A DNA stretch of 64,000 nt from positions 1-64,000 of the forward strand of contig JAVTVJ010000797.1 of assembly GCA_034509425.1 (NCBI GenBank), given 5' to 3'. Below the pieces are notes generated by a model. The model was not told the DNA's origin. It saw only the letters and a list, made by a program, of their open reading frames with translations, and ran no database searches. This DNA comes from Eopsaltria australis. Lineage: Eukaryota; Chordata; Aves; Passeriformes; Petroicidae. Shown here one piece after another: positions 24,798-38,316 of the stretch. The position numbers were made by a program, and so were the translations under genes. Within the stretch, counting starts at the first letter, position 1. Each line of letters opens with the position of its first letter.

Positions 24798-27700
24798 GGC
24801 ATTTATGGTCATTTTTGGGTGATTCTTTGCGCTTTTTTTTAGTCGTTTTTTGTTCAGTTTTTTGGTCATTCTTGAGCAATTTTTGTGTCATTTCTCGGGC
24901 CTTTTAGGGGCTATATTTGGAGTGATTTTTTGGCCATTTTTGGGCCATTTCTCGGTCATTGTTTGAGGCTATTTTGGGCCTATATTTTGTCAATTATAGG
25001 GGGAATTTCTGGGTTATTTCATGGCCAATTTTGGGTCATTTTGGGAGCTATTTTTGGGTCTATTCTTGGGCCATTTCTGAGGCCTTTTATGTTCTATTTT
25101 TGGGGCGATTTCTTGGCCATTTTTGGGTCGTTTTTGGTTCACTTTTTGGGGCTATTTTGGGGCTACTTTTGGGTCATTTCCCAGGCCATTTTTGTGACAA
25201 TTTTTGGGTCAATTTTAGGACATTTTTCGGTCATTTTTGGGCGAGGTTTGGGTAATTTTTGGTGATTCCTGGGGCTATTTTTGGGCCATTTTTTGGGGGA
25301 ATTTTTGGGGCCATTTTTGAGGCCTTTTAGGATCAATTTTTGGGGCGATTCTTGGGAAATTTTTGCGTCATTTTTGGGGCTTTTAGGGGCCATATTTGGA
25401 GTGATTTGAGGCCATTTCTGGGTCATTTTTGGGTCAATGTTTTGAGGGTATTTTGGGCCTATTTTTGGGTCATTTATCGGGGGAATTTCTGGGTTATTTC
25501 ACGGACAATTTTGGGTCATTTTTTAAACCATTTTTTGGGCCAAATTGGTGTATTTTTGGGTCATTTTTGGGGTTTTTTTGGGGCCATTTTTGCCTCTATT
25601 TTTCGGGCCATTTTTGAGGCAATTTTTGGATCATTTTAAGGCCATTTTTCGGTCATTTTTCGGCGTTGTTTGGGTCATTTTTGGATCATTCTTGGGGCTA
25701 TTTTTGGGGTTTTTTTGGGTAATTTTTGGGGTTTTTTCAGTGCTATATTTGGAGGGATTTTGGGGCCCATTTTTGGGTCATTTCTTTGAGCCATTTTTTT
25801 GTCATTTTTGTGGCTATATTTGGGTCATTTTGGGGTCATTTTTTTGGGGCTACTCTTGGGTCATTTTTTGGGTCATTTTTGGGCAATTTTTGCGTCATTT
25901 TTGGAGCCATTCATGGGGCAATTTTGGGGCTATTTTTGGGTCATTTTTGGGGTTATTTTTGGGTCAATTTTTGGGGCATTTTTGTTCATTTTTGGGTGAT
26001 TCTTGGGGCTATTTTGGGTCATTTTTGGGGTAATTTTTGGGTCAATGTTTGGGGCATTTTTGGTCATTTTTGGGTGATTCTTTGCGCTTTTTTTGGGTCG
26101 TTTTTTGGTCAGTTTTTTGGTCATTCTTGAGCAATTTTTGTGTCATTTTTCGGGCCTTTTTGGGGCTATATTTGGAGTGATTTTTTGGCCATTTTTGGGC
26201 CATTTTTGGGCCATTTCTCGGTCATTGTTTGAGGCTATTTTGGGCCTATTTTTTGATCATTTTTGGGGCAATTTTTGGTCTATTTTTAGGGCTATTTTCG
26301 GGGCCATTTTGGGCCCATATTTGGATCCTTTTTTGAGTCATGTCTGGGCCATTTTTGGGGCTCTTTTTGCGCTATTTTTGGGTCATTTTTGGGTCATCTT
26401 TTAAGGCTTTTTTTGGGTCATTTTTTTGTCATTTATGTGGGGAATTTTTGGGTCATTTTTGGGGACATTTTTGGGGCTATTTTCAGAGCCATTTTGGGCC
26501 CACTTTTGGGTCATTTTTTGTCATTTTTTGGTCATTTTCAGGGCCAGTTTTGGGCCAATTTGGGGCCATTTTCTGGGCCGTTTCTGGGTCATTTTTGCGT
26601 CATTTTTGGGGCCATTTTTGGGTCATTTTTATACCTATTATTGAGTCATTTTGGGGCAATTTTTTGGCCATGTGTTGGGACCATTTTTGGGCTGTTTTTG
26701 GGTCATTTCCTGGGTCATTTTTTGGGCCATTTTTGGGACCATTTCGGGGTCATTTTTGGGCCATTTTTGGGCTGTTTTTGGGTCATTTTTGGGGCCACCT
26801 TGGGAGCCATATTGGGCCCATTCTTGGGTCATTTTTTTGGGGCTACACTTGGGTCATTTTTTGGGTCATTTTTGGGGCAGTTTTGGGTCAATTTTGGGCC
26901 ATTTTTAGGGCTATTTTCAAAGACTTTTTTGGCCCATATTTGGGTCAATTTTTGAGGCATTTTTTGGGTCATTTTTGGGTCATTGAGGCTATTTTGGGCC
27001 TTTTTTTTGGTCAATTATAGGGGGAATTTCTGGGTTATTTCACAGCCAATTTTGGGTCATTTTTGGAGCCATTCATGGGGCAATTTTGGGGCTATTTTTG
27101 GGTCCTTTTTGGGTCATTTATAGCGGGAATTTTTGGGTTATTTATGGCCACGTTTTTGGCCATTTTTGGGGAAATCTTTGGGGACATTTTGGGGCCATTT
27201 TTGGGTCATTTTTGGGGCCATTTTTGGGTCTATTCTTGGGCTATTTTTGAGGCCTTTTATGATCCATTTTTGGGGCGATTTTTAGGCCATTTTCCAGGCC
27301 ATTTTTGTGGCAATTTTTGGGTCATTTTTAGGACATTTTTCGGTCATTTTTGGGCGAGGTTTGGGTAATTTTTGGTAATTCCTGGGGCTATTTTTGGGCC
27401 ATTTTTTGGGGGAATTTTTGGGGCCATTTTTGAGGCCTTTTAGGATCTATTTTTGGGGCGATTAGGGGCCATATTCGGAGTGATTTTTGGGCCCATTTTT
27501 GGGTTATTTTTTGGCCATTTTTGGGTCATTATTTTGCGTCATTTTTTTGTCATTGTTTGATGCTGTTTTTGGGTCATTTTTGGGTCATTTTTGGGTAATT
27601 TTTGGGCCAGGTTTGGGTCATTTTTGGTGATTCTTGGGGCTCTTTTCGTGCCATGTTTTGGGTCACTTTTGGTTTACTTTTTGGGGTCGTATTCGGAGTG

Positions 27701-30051
27701 ATTTTTGGGCCCATTTTTGGGTTATTTTTTCGTCATTTTTGGGTCATTGTTTTGGGCCATTTTTTTGTCATTGTTTGAGGCCATTTTTGGGCCATTTTTG
27801 GGTCATTTTTTTCTGGGTAATTTTTGGGGCTTTTTCGGTGCCATTTTTTGGCAATTTTTGGGTCATTTTCCAGGCCATTTTTGAGGCTACTTTGGGTGAA
27901 TTTTTGGGCTATTTCTTGGTCATTTTTGGGTGAATTTTTGGGGGACATTTTTGGGTCATTTTTTGGCAATTTTTTGGTGATTTTCCAGGCCATTTTGTAC
28001 TCACATTTGGATCAATATTTGAGTCATTTATGGGGATATTTTTGTGTCATTTTTGGACCATTTTTTGGTTATTTTTGGGCCATTTTTGGGTCATTTTTGT
28101 ATGATTTTTGGCCAGTTTTCAATCCATTTTTGGTCAGTTTTCAAGCAATTTTTGGGCATTTTTTGGGTCATTTTTGGGGCCTTTTAGGGGCTATATTTGG
28201 AGTGATTTTTGGGCCATTTTTGGGTCAGTGTTTGAGGCTATTTTGGGCCTTTTTTTTTGGTAAATTATAGGGGGAATTTCTGGGTTATTTCACAGCCAAT
28301 TTTGGGTCATTTTTGGAGCCATTCATGGGGCAATTTTGGGGCTATTTTTGGGTCCTTTTTGGGTCATTTATAGCGGGAATTTTTGGGTTATTTATGGCCA
28401 CGTTTTTGGCCATTTTTGGGGAAATCTTTGGGGACATTTTGGGGCCATTTTTGGGTCATTTTTGGGGCCATTTTTGGGTCTATTCTTGGGCTATTTTTGA
28501 GGCCTTTTATGATCCATTTTTGGGGCGATTTTTAGGCCATTTTCCAGGCCATTTTTGTGGCAATTTTTGGGTCATTTTTAGAACATTTTTCAGTCATTTT
28601 TATGCCAGGTTTGGGTAATTTTTGGTGATTCTTGGGGCTATTTTTGGATCATTTTTGGCCCATTTTTGGGTTATTTTGGGGCCATTTTTGGGTCATTTTT
28701 GAGGCCCTTTTAGGGGCTATTTTCGGAGTGATTTTGGGGCCATTTTTGGGTCATTTTTGGGTGATTTTTGGCCAGTTTTCCAGCCATTTTTGGTCAGTTG
28801 TTGGGCCATTTTTGGGCATTTTTTGGTCAATTATAGGGGGAATTTCTGGGTTATTTCACGGCCAATTTTGGGTCATTTTTGGAGCCATTTTTGGGTCAAT
28901 TTTTGGGGCATTTTTGGTCATTTTTGGGTGATTCATGGGGCTATTTTTGGGCCATTTTTGGGTCATTTTTTGGGGCTCTAAGGGGCCATATTTGGAGTGA
29001 TATTTGGGCCCATTTTTGGGTTATTTTTTGGCCATTTTTGGGTCATTGTTTTGGGCCATTTTTATGTCATTGTTTGAGGCCATTTTTTGGTCATTTTTGG
29101 GTCATTTTTCTGGGCATGTTTTGGGTCATTTTCGGTGCCATTTTTTGGCAATTTTTGGGTCATTTTCCGGGCCATTTTTGAGGCTATTTTGGATCATTTT
29201 TGGGCGAGGTTTGGGTCATTTTTGGGCGAGGTTTGGGTCATTTTTGGTGATTCTTGGGGCTATTTTTGGGTCATTTTTTGGGTGAATTTTTGGGGCCATT
29301 TTTGAGGCCTTTTAGGATCTGGTTTTGGGTCATTTTTGGGCCATTTTTGGTGTATTCTTGTACCGTTTTTGGGTAATTTATGGGGGTATTTTTGGGTCAT
29401 TTTTGGGTATCTTTGATCATTTTTTTGCCATTTTTTGGTAAATGTTTGTGCCAGGTTTGGGTCATTTTTGGTGATTCCTGTGGGCTATTTTTGGTCATTT
29501 TTGGGTCATTTATAGCGGGAATTTTTTGCTTTTTTTATGGCCAATTTTGGGTCATTTTTGGGACATTTTTGGTCATTTTTGGGTGATTCTTGGGGCTATT
29601 TTTGGGCCATTTTTTGGGTCATTTTTTGGGGCTCTAAGGGGCCATATTTGGAGTGATATTTGGGCCCATTTCTGGGTTATTTTTTGGCCATTTTTGGGCT
29701 TTTTTTTGGGCCATTTTTTTGTCATTGTTTGAGGACATTTTTTGGTCATTTTTGGGTCATTTTTCTGGGTATTTTTTGGGTCATTTTCAGTGCCATTTTT
29801 TGGCAATTTTTGGGTCATTTTCCGGGCCATTTTTGAGGCTATTTTGGATCATTTTTGGGCGAGTTTTGGGTCATTTTTGGGCGAGGTTTGGGTCATTTTT
29901 GGTGATTCTTGGGGCTATTTTTGGGTCATTTTTTGGGTGAATTTTTGGGGCCATTTTTGAGGCCTTTTAGGATCTGGTTTTGGGTCATTTTTGGGCCATT
30001 TTTGGGCCATTTTTGGGGTATTCTTGTACCATTTTTGGGTAATTTATGGGG
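24798..30051. repeat. 11-bp minisatellite array, segment 2 with higher-order duplications
   Basis: The same 11-bp repeat as segment 1. Larger blocks are duplicated within it. The sequence at about 27000-27365 recurs almost unchanged at about 28250-28615, an offset of 1250 bp. A block marked by GGCCATATTTGGAGTGATAT at about 28985 recurs at about 29640 and again in segment 3 at about 32770. The apparent Phe/Trp-rich proteins on the plus strand and Lys/Pro-rich ones on the minus strand follow from the repeat. Confidence 0.97.
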
Positions 30052-31683
30052 TGTTGTGGTTTTAGTTCGCTTATTTAGGTTTGTGGCTAAATGCTAGCAC
30101 ACTTACTTAAATTTACTTAATTGCTTGTTGTGAGATAAGGATTAGGAGTAGGCAAAGCAGGCTCAAACTTTATAAAGTACAAAGAAGTTTTATTATATAT
30201 CTAAGACAAAGGGAAAAAAGAAAAAAAAACTTCAAGAAAAAAAACTAGAACAAACTCTTCAGACCACCCCTCCTTCCCCACCTCTCCATTTCATTCTCCC
30301 TGACAACATACAAAAGACAACACTTTGACTTTTAGTCAGTTTACCACCTCAGAAACAGCTCTTGTTCTAGTTCATTTAGGGAGAGAAGTTTCTTTTGTTT
30401 ACACTATGGATCTTCTGTAAGAAAAATACAGTTTTTATGGGTCTTCTGCCTCACCATTAACCGCCGCCCGGAGTAAAGTCCAACTTAATGGTGGATCTCT
30501 CCCACACCAGTAGCCTTCCCACAGCCACTTGGTGGGTTATGAACAGTCCACAGGGTACCTGTTTTAAGGATGCCCAGTTCAATTGCAGCAACAAAGAAAA
30601 TCCCTTCTTCTGTGCTTAGCAACACAGGTTCTCCTGACAACTCAGGTTCTCTAGCATTCTCCCCGGGACCAGGGCTCTGAGTCACAGCCTCTCCTCTCTC
30701 TTGGTTCTAGTTTCTCATCAGGCTGTACTTTTTTAACACTTACTTGTCTGTACTTAGGTATTTCAGTTCATTGGCTGCAATAAGAACCTCACATCCCCCT
30801 TTGGACTATATCTTCATATATTACAGAGAATTTATTAGCTCAGTCCCCAACCATGGTTCTCCAAAAGAGTTTTCAGCTTCACTCTTGAAGCAACTTCCCA
30901 TGCACCTCCCTCTAGGTATCAGTTCTGCTTTCCTCACTGACTGTAAAGTCTCTGCGCTGCACTATGTAGATGTCCTCACTCGTTCCTCTCTCTGCGAGGA
31001 AGGATGGATGTCTGTGAGTTTAGTCCAGGCATGGAGAGAGTTAATCTCTGTCTCTCTCTCTCCGGCAGTGTGAGGATCACGTGCTCTTTGCCGGGCTGCT
31101 TGAACAGGTCTGAGCTGGATGCCAGACGCTCTCAAGAGTCTTTGCCTGGCTCTGCCAAGCTGGCTCGGCCTGGTGGGGCCATCTGGGCCCGGGGTGACAG
31201 GGCAGGGCCTGGCCCGAGCTGGATGGAGTCCGGCCCGGTCCTTGCCTGGCCCGGCTCTCCCTCTTGTGTAGCTGACACACCGGCTGAGCTGGATCTGCTG
31301 AAAATTCCAATCGTTTCCTCCCCCATGCCTGCCCGGCTGCAGCGGCACGGCTGCCGTAAAACCTCCCTTCCCCCCCCCCATCCCTCCTTTGGAAGGGGGG
31401 GGGGGAAGCGCTTGGGCCTTACCAGCGAGAGAAGCAGGAGCTGCTCCTCTCCACACAGCAGCAGCAGGTCCAAAGAGGAAGAGCGTCAGAGAGTCTCTGC
31501 TTATATATGGTTTTTTCCTTGAAGGCGGACCAACTTTTTAATTGGTTTACCTACCTATCAATTCTTAAAACTACCTGATTATTGGCTCTCTCTCTCTCGC
31601 AGGAAGGAAGTTGTATCCCTTCCTGCATTCCTACAGCACAGATCACTTCCTAGATTTTGACCCCTCTGGCCTAACCCAGGACA
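30052..31683 (-). mobile_element. LTR-like element (1632 bp) inserted in the array, probably minus orientation
   Basis: Non-array DNA starting TGTTGTGGTT and ending CCCAGGACA, flanked by an exact 5-bp duplication TGGGG (30047-30051 and 31684-31688). The target can be recognised because intact array copies elsewhere read AATTTATGGGGGTATTTTT. On the minus strand a TATATAA box lies at 31501-31507 and AATAAA at 30189-30194, about 1.3 kb apart, with a possible splice donor (CTGGTAAGG) near 31420-31430. No gag, pol or env homology is visible. It is either an unusually long solo LTR or a small non-autonomous element. ORFs inside are composition-driven and unsupported. Confidence 0.7.
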
Positions 31684-34600
31684 TGGGGGTATTTTTGGGT
31701 CATTTTTGGGTGTCTTTGATAATTTTTTGGCCATTTTTTGGTAAATGTTTGGGCCAGGTTTGGGTCATTTTTGGTGATTCTTGGGGCTATTTTTGGGCCA
31801 TTTTTTGGGTCATTTTTGGGGCTTTTAGGGGCCATATTTGGAGTGATTTTTGGGTCATTTTTTGGGGTTTTTTTTGCCATTTTTGGGCCTATTTTTTGGG
31901 CCATTTTTTGGTCATTGTTTGAGGCCATTTTTGGGGTTTTTTTGGGTCATTTTTTTGGTCAATTTTTGAGCTATGTTGGGGGTCATTTTTGGGTCATTTT
32001 CAGAGCCATTTCTTGGCAATTTTTGGGTCATTTTCCAGGCCATTTTTGAGGCAATATTTGAGTCATTTTTAGGACATTTTTCGGTCATTTTTGGGCGAGG
32101 TTTGGGTTATTTTTTGGTGATTCTTGGAGCTATATATGGGACATTTTTTGGGTGAATTTTTGGGGCCATTTTTGAGGCCTTTTAGGATCTAGTTTTGGGT
32201 CATTTTTGGGCCATTTTTGGGTAATTTATGGGGGTATTTTTTGGTCATTTTTGGGTATTTTTGATCGTTTTTGGCCATTTTTCAGTCATTTTTGGGCCAG
32301 GTTTGGGTCATTTTTGGGTGATTCTTGGGGCTATTTTTGGGCCATTTTTTGGGTTATTTTTGGGTTATTTTGGGGCCATTTTTGGGTCATTTTTGGGTGA
32401 TTTTTGGCCAGTTTTCCAGCCATTTTTGGTCAGTTGTCGGGCCATTTTTGGGCATTTTTTGGTCAGTTATAGGGGGAATTTCTGGGTTATTTCACGGCCA
32501 ATTTTGGGTGATTTTTGGAGCCATTCATGGGGCAATTTTGGGGCTATTTTTGGTCATTTTTGGGTCATTTATAGCAGGAATTTTTTGCTTTTTTTATGGC
32601 CAATTTTTGGTCATTTTTGGGGCTATTTTTGGGGACATTTTGCGGCTATATTTGGGTCATTTTTGGGCCCATTTTTGGGTAAATTTTTGAAGCAATTTTG
32701 GTCATTTTTGGGTGATTCTTGGGGCTATTTTTGGGCGATTTTTTGGGTCATTTTTTGGGGCTCTAAGGGGCCATATTTGGAGTGATATTTGGGCCCATTT
32801 TTGGGTTATTTTTTGGTCATTTTTGGGTCATTTTTCTGGGTATTTTTTGGGTCATTTTCAGTGCCATTTTTTGGCAATTTTTGGGTCATTTTCCGGGCCA
32901 TTTTTGAGGCTATTTTGGATCATTTTTGGGCGAGTTTTGGGTCATTTTTGGGCGAGGTTTGGGTCATTTTTGGTGATTCTTGGGGCTATTTTTGGGTCAT
33001 TTTTTGGGTGAATTTTTGGGGCCATTTTTGAGGCCTTTTAGGATCTAGTTTTGGGTCATTTTTGGGCCATTTTTGGGGTATTCTTGTACCGTTTTTGGGT
33101 AATTTATGGGGGTATTTTTTGGTCATTTTTGGGTATCTTTGATCAATTTTTGGCCATTTTTTGGTAAATGTTTGGGCCAGGTTTGGGTCATTTTTGGTGA
33201 TTCTTGGGGCTATTTTTTAGGCAATTTTTTGGGTCATTTTTGGGGCTTTTAGGGGCCATATTTGGAGTGATTTTTGGGTCATTTTTGGGTTATTTTTTGG
33301 CCATTTTTGGGCCTATATTTTGGGCCATTTTTTGTCATTGTTTGAGGCTATTTTTGGGGTTTTTTTTGGGACATTTTCTTGGTCAGTTTTTGGGCCATTT
33401 TTAGGGTCGTTTTTGGGGCTTTTAGGGGCCATATTTGGAGTGATTTTTGGGTCATTTTTGGGTTATTTTTTGGCCATTTTTGGGCTTTTTTTTTTGGGCC
33501 ATTTTTTTGTCATTGTTTGAGGCCATTTTTGGGGGTTTTTTGGGTCATTTTTTTTGGTCAATTTTTGAGCAATGTTGGGGGTCATTTTGGGGTCATTTTC
33601 AGAGCCATTTTTTGGCAATTTTTGGGTCATTTCCCAGGCCATTTTTAAGCTTTTTTTGGGTCATTTTTGGGCGAGTTTTGGGTCATTTTTGGGCGAGGTT
33701 TGGGTCATTTTTGGTGATTCTTGGGGCTATTTTTGGGTCATTTTTGGGGTGAATTTTTGGGGCCATTTTTGAGGCCTTTTAGGATCTAGTTTTGGGTCAT
33801 TTTTGGGCCATTTTTGGGTAATTTATGGGGGTATTTTTTGGTCATTTTTGGGTATTTTTGATCGGTTTTGGCCATTTTTCAGTCATTTTTGTGCCAGGTT
33901 TGGGTCATTTTTGGGTGATTCTTGGGGCTATTTTTGGGCCATTTTTTGGGTCATTTTTGGGTTATTTTTGGGCCATTTTTAGGTCTATTATGGGGCTGCT
34001 TTTGGGACATTGTTTTGGGCCATTTTTTGGTCTATTTTGGGTCATTTTTGGGACATGTGTTGTGGCCATTTTCGGGGCGATTTTGCGCCCATATCTGGAT
34101 CATTTTTTGAGTCATGTTTGTTCCATTTTTGGGGCTCTTTTTTGGCCATTATTGGGTCATTTTTGGGTCATTTATGGGGGGAATTTTTGGGTCATTTTTG
34201 GGGCCGCTTTTGGGGCTATTTTCAGATCCATTTTTGGGCCATTTTGGGTCATTTTTTGTCACTTTTAGGGCCAGTTTTGGGGCAATGTGGGGCCATTTTC
34301 TGGGTAATTTCTGGGTCATTTCTGGGACATTTTTGGGGACATTTTTGGGGCCATTGGTGGGGCCAGTTTTGGGTCATTTTTAGGACTATTATTCGGTCAT
34401 TTTTGGACAATTTTTGGGGACATTTTTGGGGCATTTTTGGTCTATTTTTTGGTCATTTCCTGGGTCATTCTGGAGGCCATTTTTGGGACAAATTTGGGGT
34501 CATTTTTGGGCCATTTTTGGGTTCATTTTGGGTCATTTAAAGGCCATTTTTAGGTCAATATTGGGCCATTTTGAGCCCATTCTTGGGTCATTTTCGGGTC

Positions 34601-37600
34601 ATTTTGAGGGCCATTTCTGAATCATTTTTGGGGCCATTTCTGGGACATTTTTGCGGCAATTTCTGGGACATTTTTGGGGCCATATTTAAGGCCATATTTG
34701 GGGCCATATCATGGTCATTTTTGGGGTCATTTATGGGCCCTTCTTGAGGTTTTTTGGGGATATTTTTTGGCCATTTTTGGGCCATTTTTTGGTCATTTTT
34801 CAAGCAAGTTTTGGGTCATTTTTGGATCATTTTTGGGGCATTTTTGGCCAATTTTTACATCATTTTTGGGCTATTTTTGGGTCATTTTGGGGTCATTTAT
34901 GGGGCGTTTTTTGGGTCATTTTGGGGTCGTTCTTGGGTCCTTTTAGGGGCTATTTTTGAGGCCATTTTTGGGTCATTTTCAGGTTATCTTTGCGTCGTTT
35001 CCTGGGCCATTTTTTGGTCATTTACGAGGCCGCTTTTGGGGCCATTTTTGGAGCCATATTGGGCCTTTTTTGGGCAATGTTTGGGACCATTTTTGGGTCA
35101 ATTTTGGGTCTATTTTTGGGACATTTTGAGGGCCATTTTGGGGCTAATTTTGGGTCATTTTTGGGGCCATTTTTGGGTCTATATTTGGGTCATTTTTGGC
35201 CCATTTTTGGGTCATTTTTCGGTCATTTTTTGAGGGTATTTTGGGCCTATTTTCGGTCATTTATACTGGGAATTTCTGTGTTATTTTGCGGCCAAATTTG
35301 GGTCATTTTTGGGGCCATTTTTGGGTTTATTTTTGAGCCAGTTTTGGGTCTATTATGGGGCTGTTTTTGGGACATTGTTTTGGGCCATTTTTTGGTCAAT
35401 TTTGGGTCATTTTTGGGACATGTGTTGTGGCCATTTTCGGGGCGATTTTGCACCCATATCTGTATCATTTTTTGAGTCATGTTTGTTCCATTTTTGGGGC
35501 TCTTTTTTGGCCATTATTGGGTCATTTTTGGGTCATTTATGGGGGGAATTTTTGGGTCATTTTTGGGGCCGCTTTTGGGGCTATTTTCAGATCCATTTTT
35601 GGGCCATTTTGGGTCATTTTTTGGTCACTTTTAGGGCCAGTTTTGGGGCAATGTGGGGCCATTTTCTGGGTAATTTCTGGGTCATTTTTGGGGCCATTTT
35701 TGGTCTTTTTTTTGGTCATTTCCTGGGTCATTCTTGGGGCCATTTTTGGGTTCATTTTGGGTCATTTAATGGCCATGTTTAGGTCAATTTCGGGCCATTT
35801 TGAGCCCATTCTTGGGTCATTTTCGGGTCATTTTGAGGGCCATTTCTGAATCATTTTCGGGGCCATTTCTGGGACATTTTCGGGGCCATATTTGGGGCCA
35901 TATCATGGTCATTTTTGGGGTCATTTATGGGCCCTTCTGGAGCTTTTTTTGGGATATTTTTTGGCCATTTTTGGGATATTTTTTGATCATTTTTCAGGCA
36001 AGTTTTGGGTCATTTTTGGCTATTTTTGGGTCATTTTGGGGTCATTTATGGGGCGTTTTTTGGGTCATTTTGGGGTCGTTCTTGGGTCCTTTTAGGGGCT
36101 ATTTTTGAGGCCATTTTTGGGTCATTTTCAGGTTATCTTTGCGTCGTTTCCTGGGCCATTTTTTGGTCATTTACGAGGCCGCTTTTGGGGCCATTTTTGG
36201 AGCCATATTGGGCCTTTTTTGGGCAATGTTTGGGACCATTTTTGGGTCAATTTTTGGGTCTATTTTTTGGGACATTTTGAGGGCCATTTTGGGGCTATTT
36301 TTGGGTCATTTTTGGGGCCATTTTTGGGTCTATATTTGGGTCATTTTTGGCCCATTTTTGGGTCATTTTTCGGTCATTTTTTGAGGGTATTTTGGGCCTA
36401 TTTTCGGTCATTTATACTGGGAATTTCTGGGTTATTTTGCGGCCAAATTTGGGTCATTTTTGGGGCCATTTTTGGGTTTATTTTTGAGCCAGTTTTAGGT
36501 CTATTATGGGGCTGTTTTTGGGACATTGTTTTGGGCCATTTTTTGGTCTATTTTGGGTCATTTTGGGGACATGTGTAGTGGCCATTTTCTGGACGATTTT
36601 GCACCCATATCGGTATCATTTTTTGAGTCATGTTTGTTCCATTTTTGGGGCTCTTTTTTGGCCATTATTGGGTCATTTTTGGGTCATTTATGGGGGGAAT
36701 TTTTGGGTCATTTTTGGGGCCGCTTTTGGGGCTATTTTCAGATCCATTTTTGGGCCATTTTGGGTCATTTTTTGTCACTTTTAGGGCCAGTTTTGGGGCA
36801 ATGTGGGGCCATTTTCTGGGTAATTTCTGGGTCATTTTTGGGACATTTTTGGGCCATTTTTGGTCTATTTTTTGGTCATTTCCTGGGTCATTCTGGAGGC
36901 CATTTTTGGGACCAATTTGGGGTCATTTTTGGGCCATTTTTGGGTCAATATTGGGCCATTTTGAGCCCATTCTTGGGTCCTTTTCGGGTCATTTTGAGGG
37001 CCATTTCTGAATCATTTTCGGGGCCGTTTCTGGGACATTTTTGCGGCCATTTCTGGGACATTTTTGGGGCCATATTTGGGGCCATATTTGGGGCCATATT
37101 TGGGCCCATATCATGGTCATTTTTGGGGTCATTTATGGGGCGTTTTTTGGGTCATTTTGGGGTCGTTCTTGGGTCCTTTTAGGGGCTATTTTTGAGGCCA
37201 TTTTTCGGTCATTTTCAGGTTATCTTTGTGTCGTTTCCTGGGCCATTTTTTGGTCATTTGCGAGGCCGCATTTGGGGCCATTTTTGGAGCCATATTGGGC
37301 CTTTTTTGGGCAATGTTTGGGACCATTTCTGGGTCAATTTTTGGGTCTATTTTTTGGGACATTTTGAGGGCCATTTTGGGGCTATTTTTGGGTCATTTTT
37401 GGGGCTATTTTTGGGTCTATATTTGGGTCATTTTTGGCCCATTTTTGGGTCATTTTTCGGTCATTTTTTGAGGGTATTTTGGGCCTATTTTCGGTCATTT
37501 ATACTGGGAATTTCTGTGTTATTTTGCGGCCAAATTTGGGTCATTTTTGGGGCCATTTTTGGGTTTATTTTTGAGCCAGTTTTGGGTCTATTATGGGGCT

Positions 37601-37722
37601 GTTTTTGGGACATTGTTTTGGGCCATTTTTTGGTCAATTTTGGGTCATTTTTGGGACATGTGTTGTGGCCATTTTCGGGGCGATTTTGCACCCATATCTG
37701 TATCATTTTTTGAGTCATGTTT
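31684..37722. repeat. 11-bp minisatellite array, segment 3 with 1.1-1.4 kb higher-order units
   Basis: A continuation of the array. From about 33.9 kb it is organised in long blocks. The marker CTATTATGGGGCTG recurs at about 33986, 35350, 36500 and 37587, and GAGTCATGTTTGTTCC at about 34108, 35475 and 36628. The next copy of the second marker is cut by the provirus starting at 37723. Successive blocks are nearly identical over hundreds of bases, so recent amplification by unequal exchange or replication slippage is likely. Confidence 0.97.
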
Positions 37723-38295
37723 TGTTGCGGTGGTTTGGAACCAGAGGACTTCCGGACAGGTTCCACGGACAGAGGGTTTCCCCCCGGAGCTCCCAGGGGC
37801 AGCAGTTGGACCACCAATCCACGGACCCCAAGCTCCTGCTATTGGTTACTGGACTTGTCTGTTATGTATTCCCGCTCTGGGAAATTCCCTGTCACTCCAT
37901 AGTTCATTCGTTGTTCTCTCTGTTCCTCTCCCCTCCCTAAACCCCATTTGATCATGCACCCCAGCCCCTCCCCTGTATTGTCCCCTGCCCTCATCCTATT
38001 GGGTATTGTTCCTCCCTTAAATACCGATGTAATAAGCTGCTCTTGGCTCTTGGTCCATGTGTTCCCTTTGGAGGCAATAAACCTACCGAAATCACATACC
38101 AAGAGACCTCCTTCTCTGGTAGTTCTTTGCTGTTTCACCACGCTCCGGGGGCAACACCTCCCCGGACCGAACGCGGGCCAGCTGTGCCCGAGGTAGGCAC
38201 TCCGAGGAAGTCTTCCCGATCGCGAACGACTTCCTAGGGTAGCGCTAGGACTCCGCTGCCGGTACCAGGGTGGGACTGAAGCAGGGAACGCAACA
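37723..38295 (+). repeat. 5' LTR of endogenous retrovirus 2
   Basis: Starts TGTTGCGGTGG and ends GGAACGCAACA. It has an inverted CCAAT near 37997, a TTAAATA box at 38017-38023 and AATAAA at 38076-38081, giving a clear U3-R-U5 order on the plus strand. Confidence 0.95.
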
Positions 38296-38298
38296 AAG

Positions 38299-38316
38299 TG
38301 GCGCCCGAACAGGGAC
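38299..38316 (+). other. Primer-binding site, tRNA-Lys3 type
   Basis: TGGCGCCCGAACAGGGAC, three bases after the 5' LTR, is the exact tRNA-Lys(UUU) primer site used by many betaretroviruses and lentiviruses. Confidence 0.95.
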
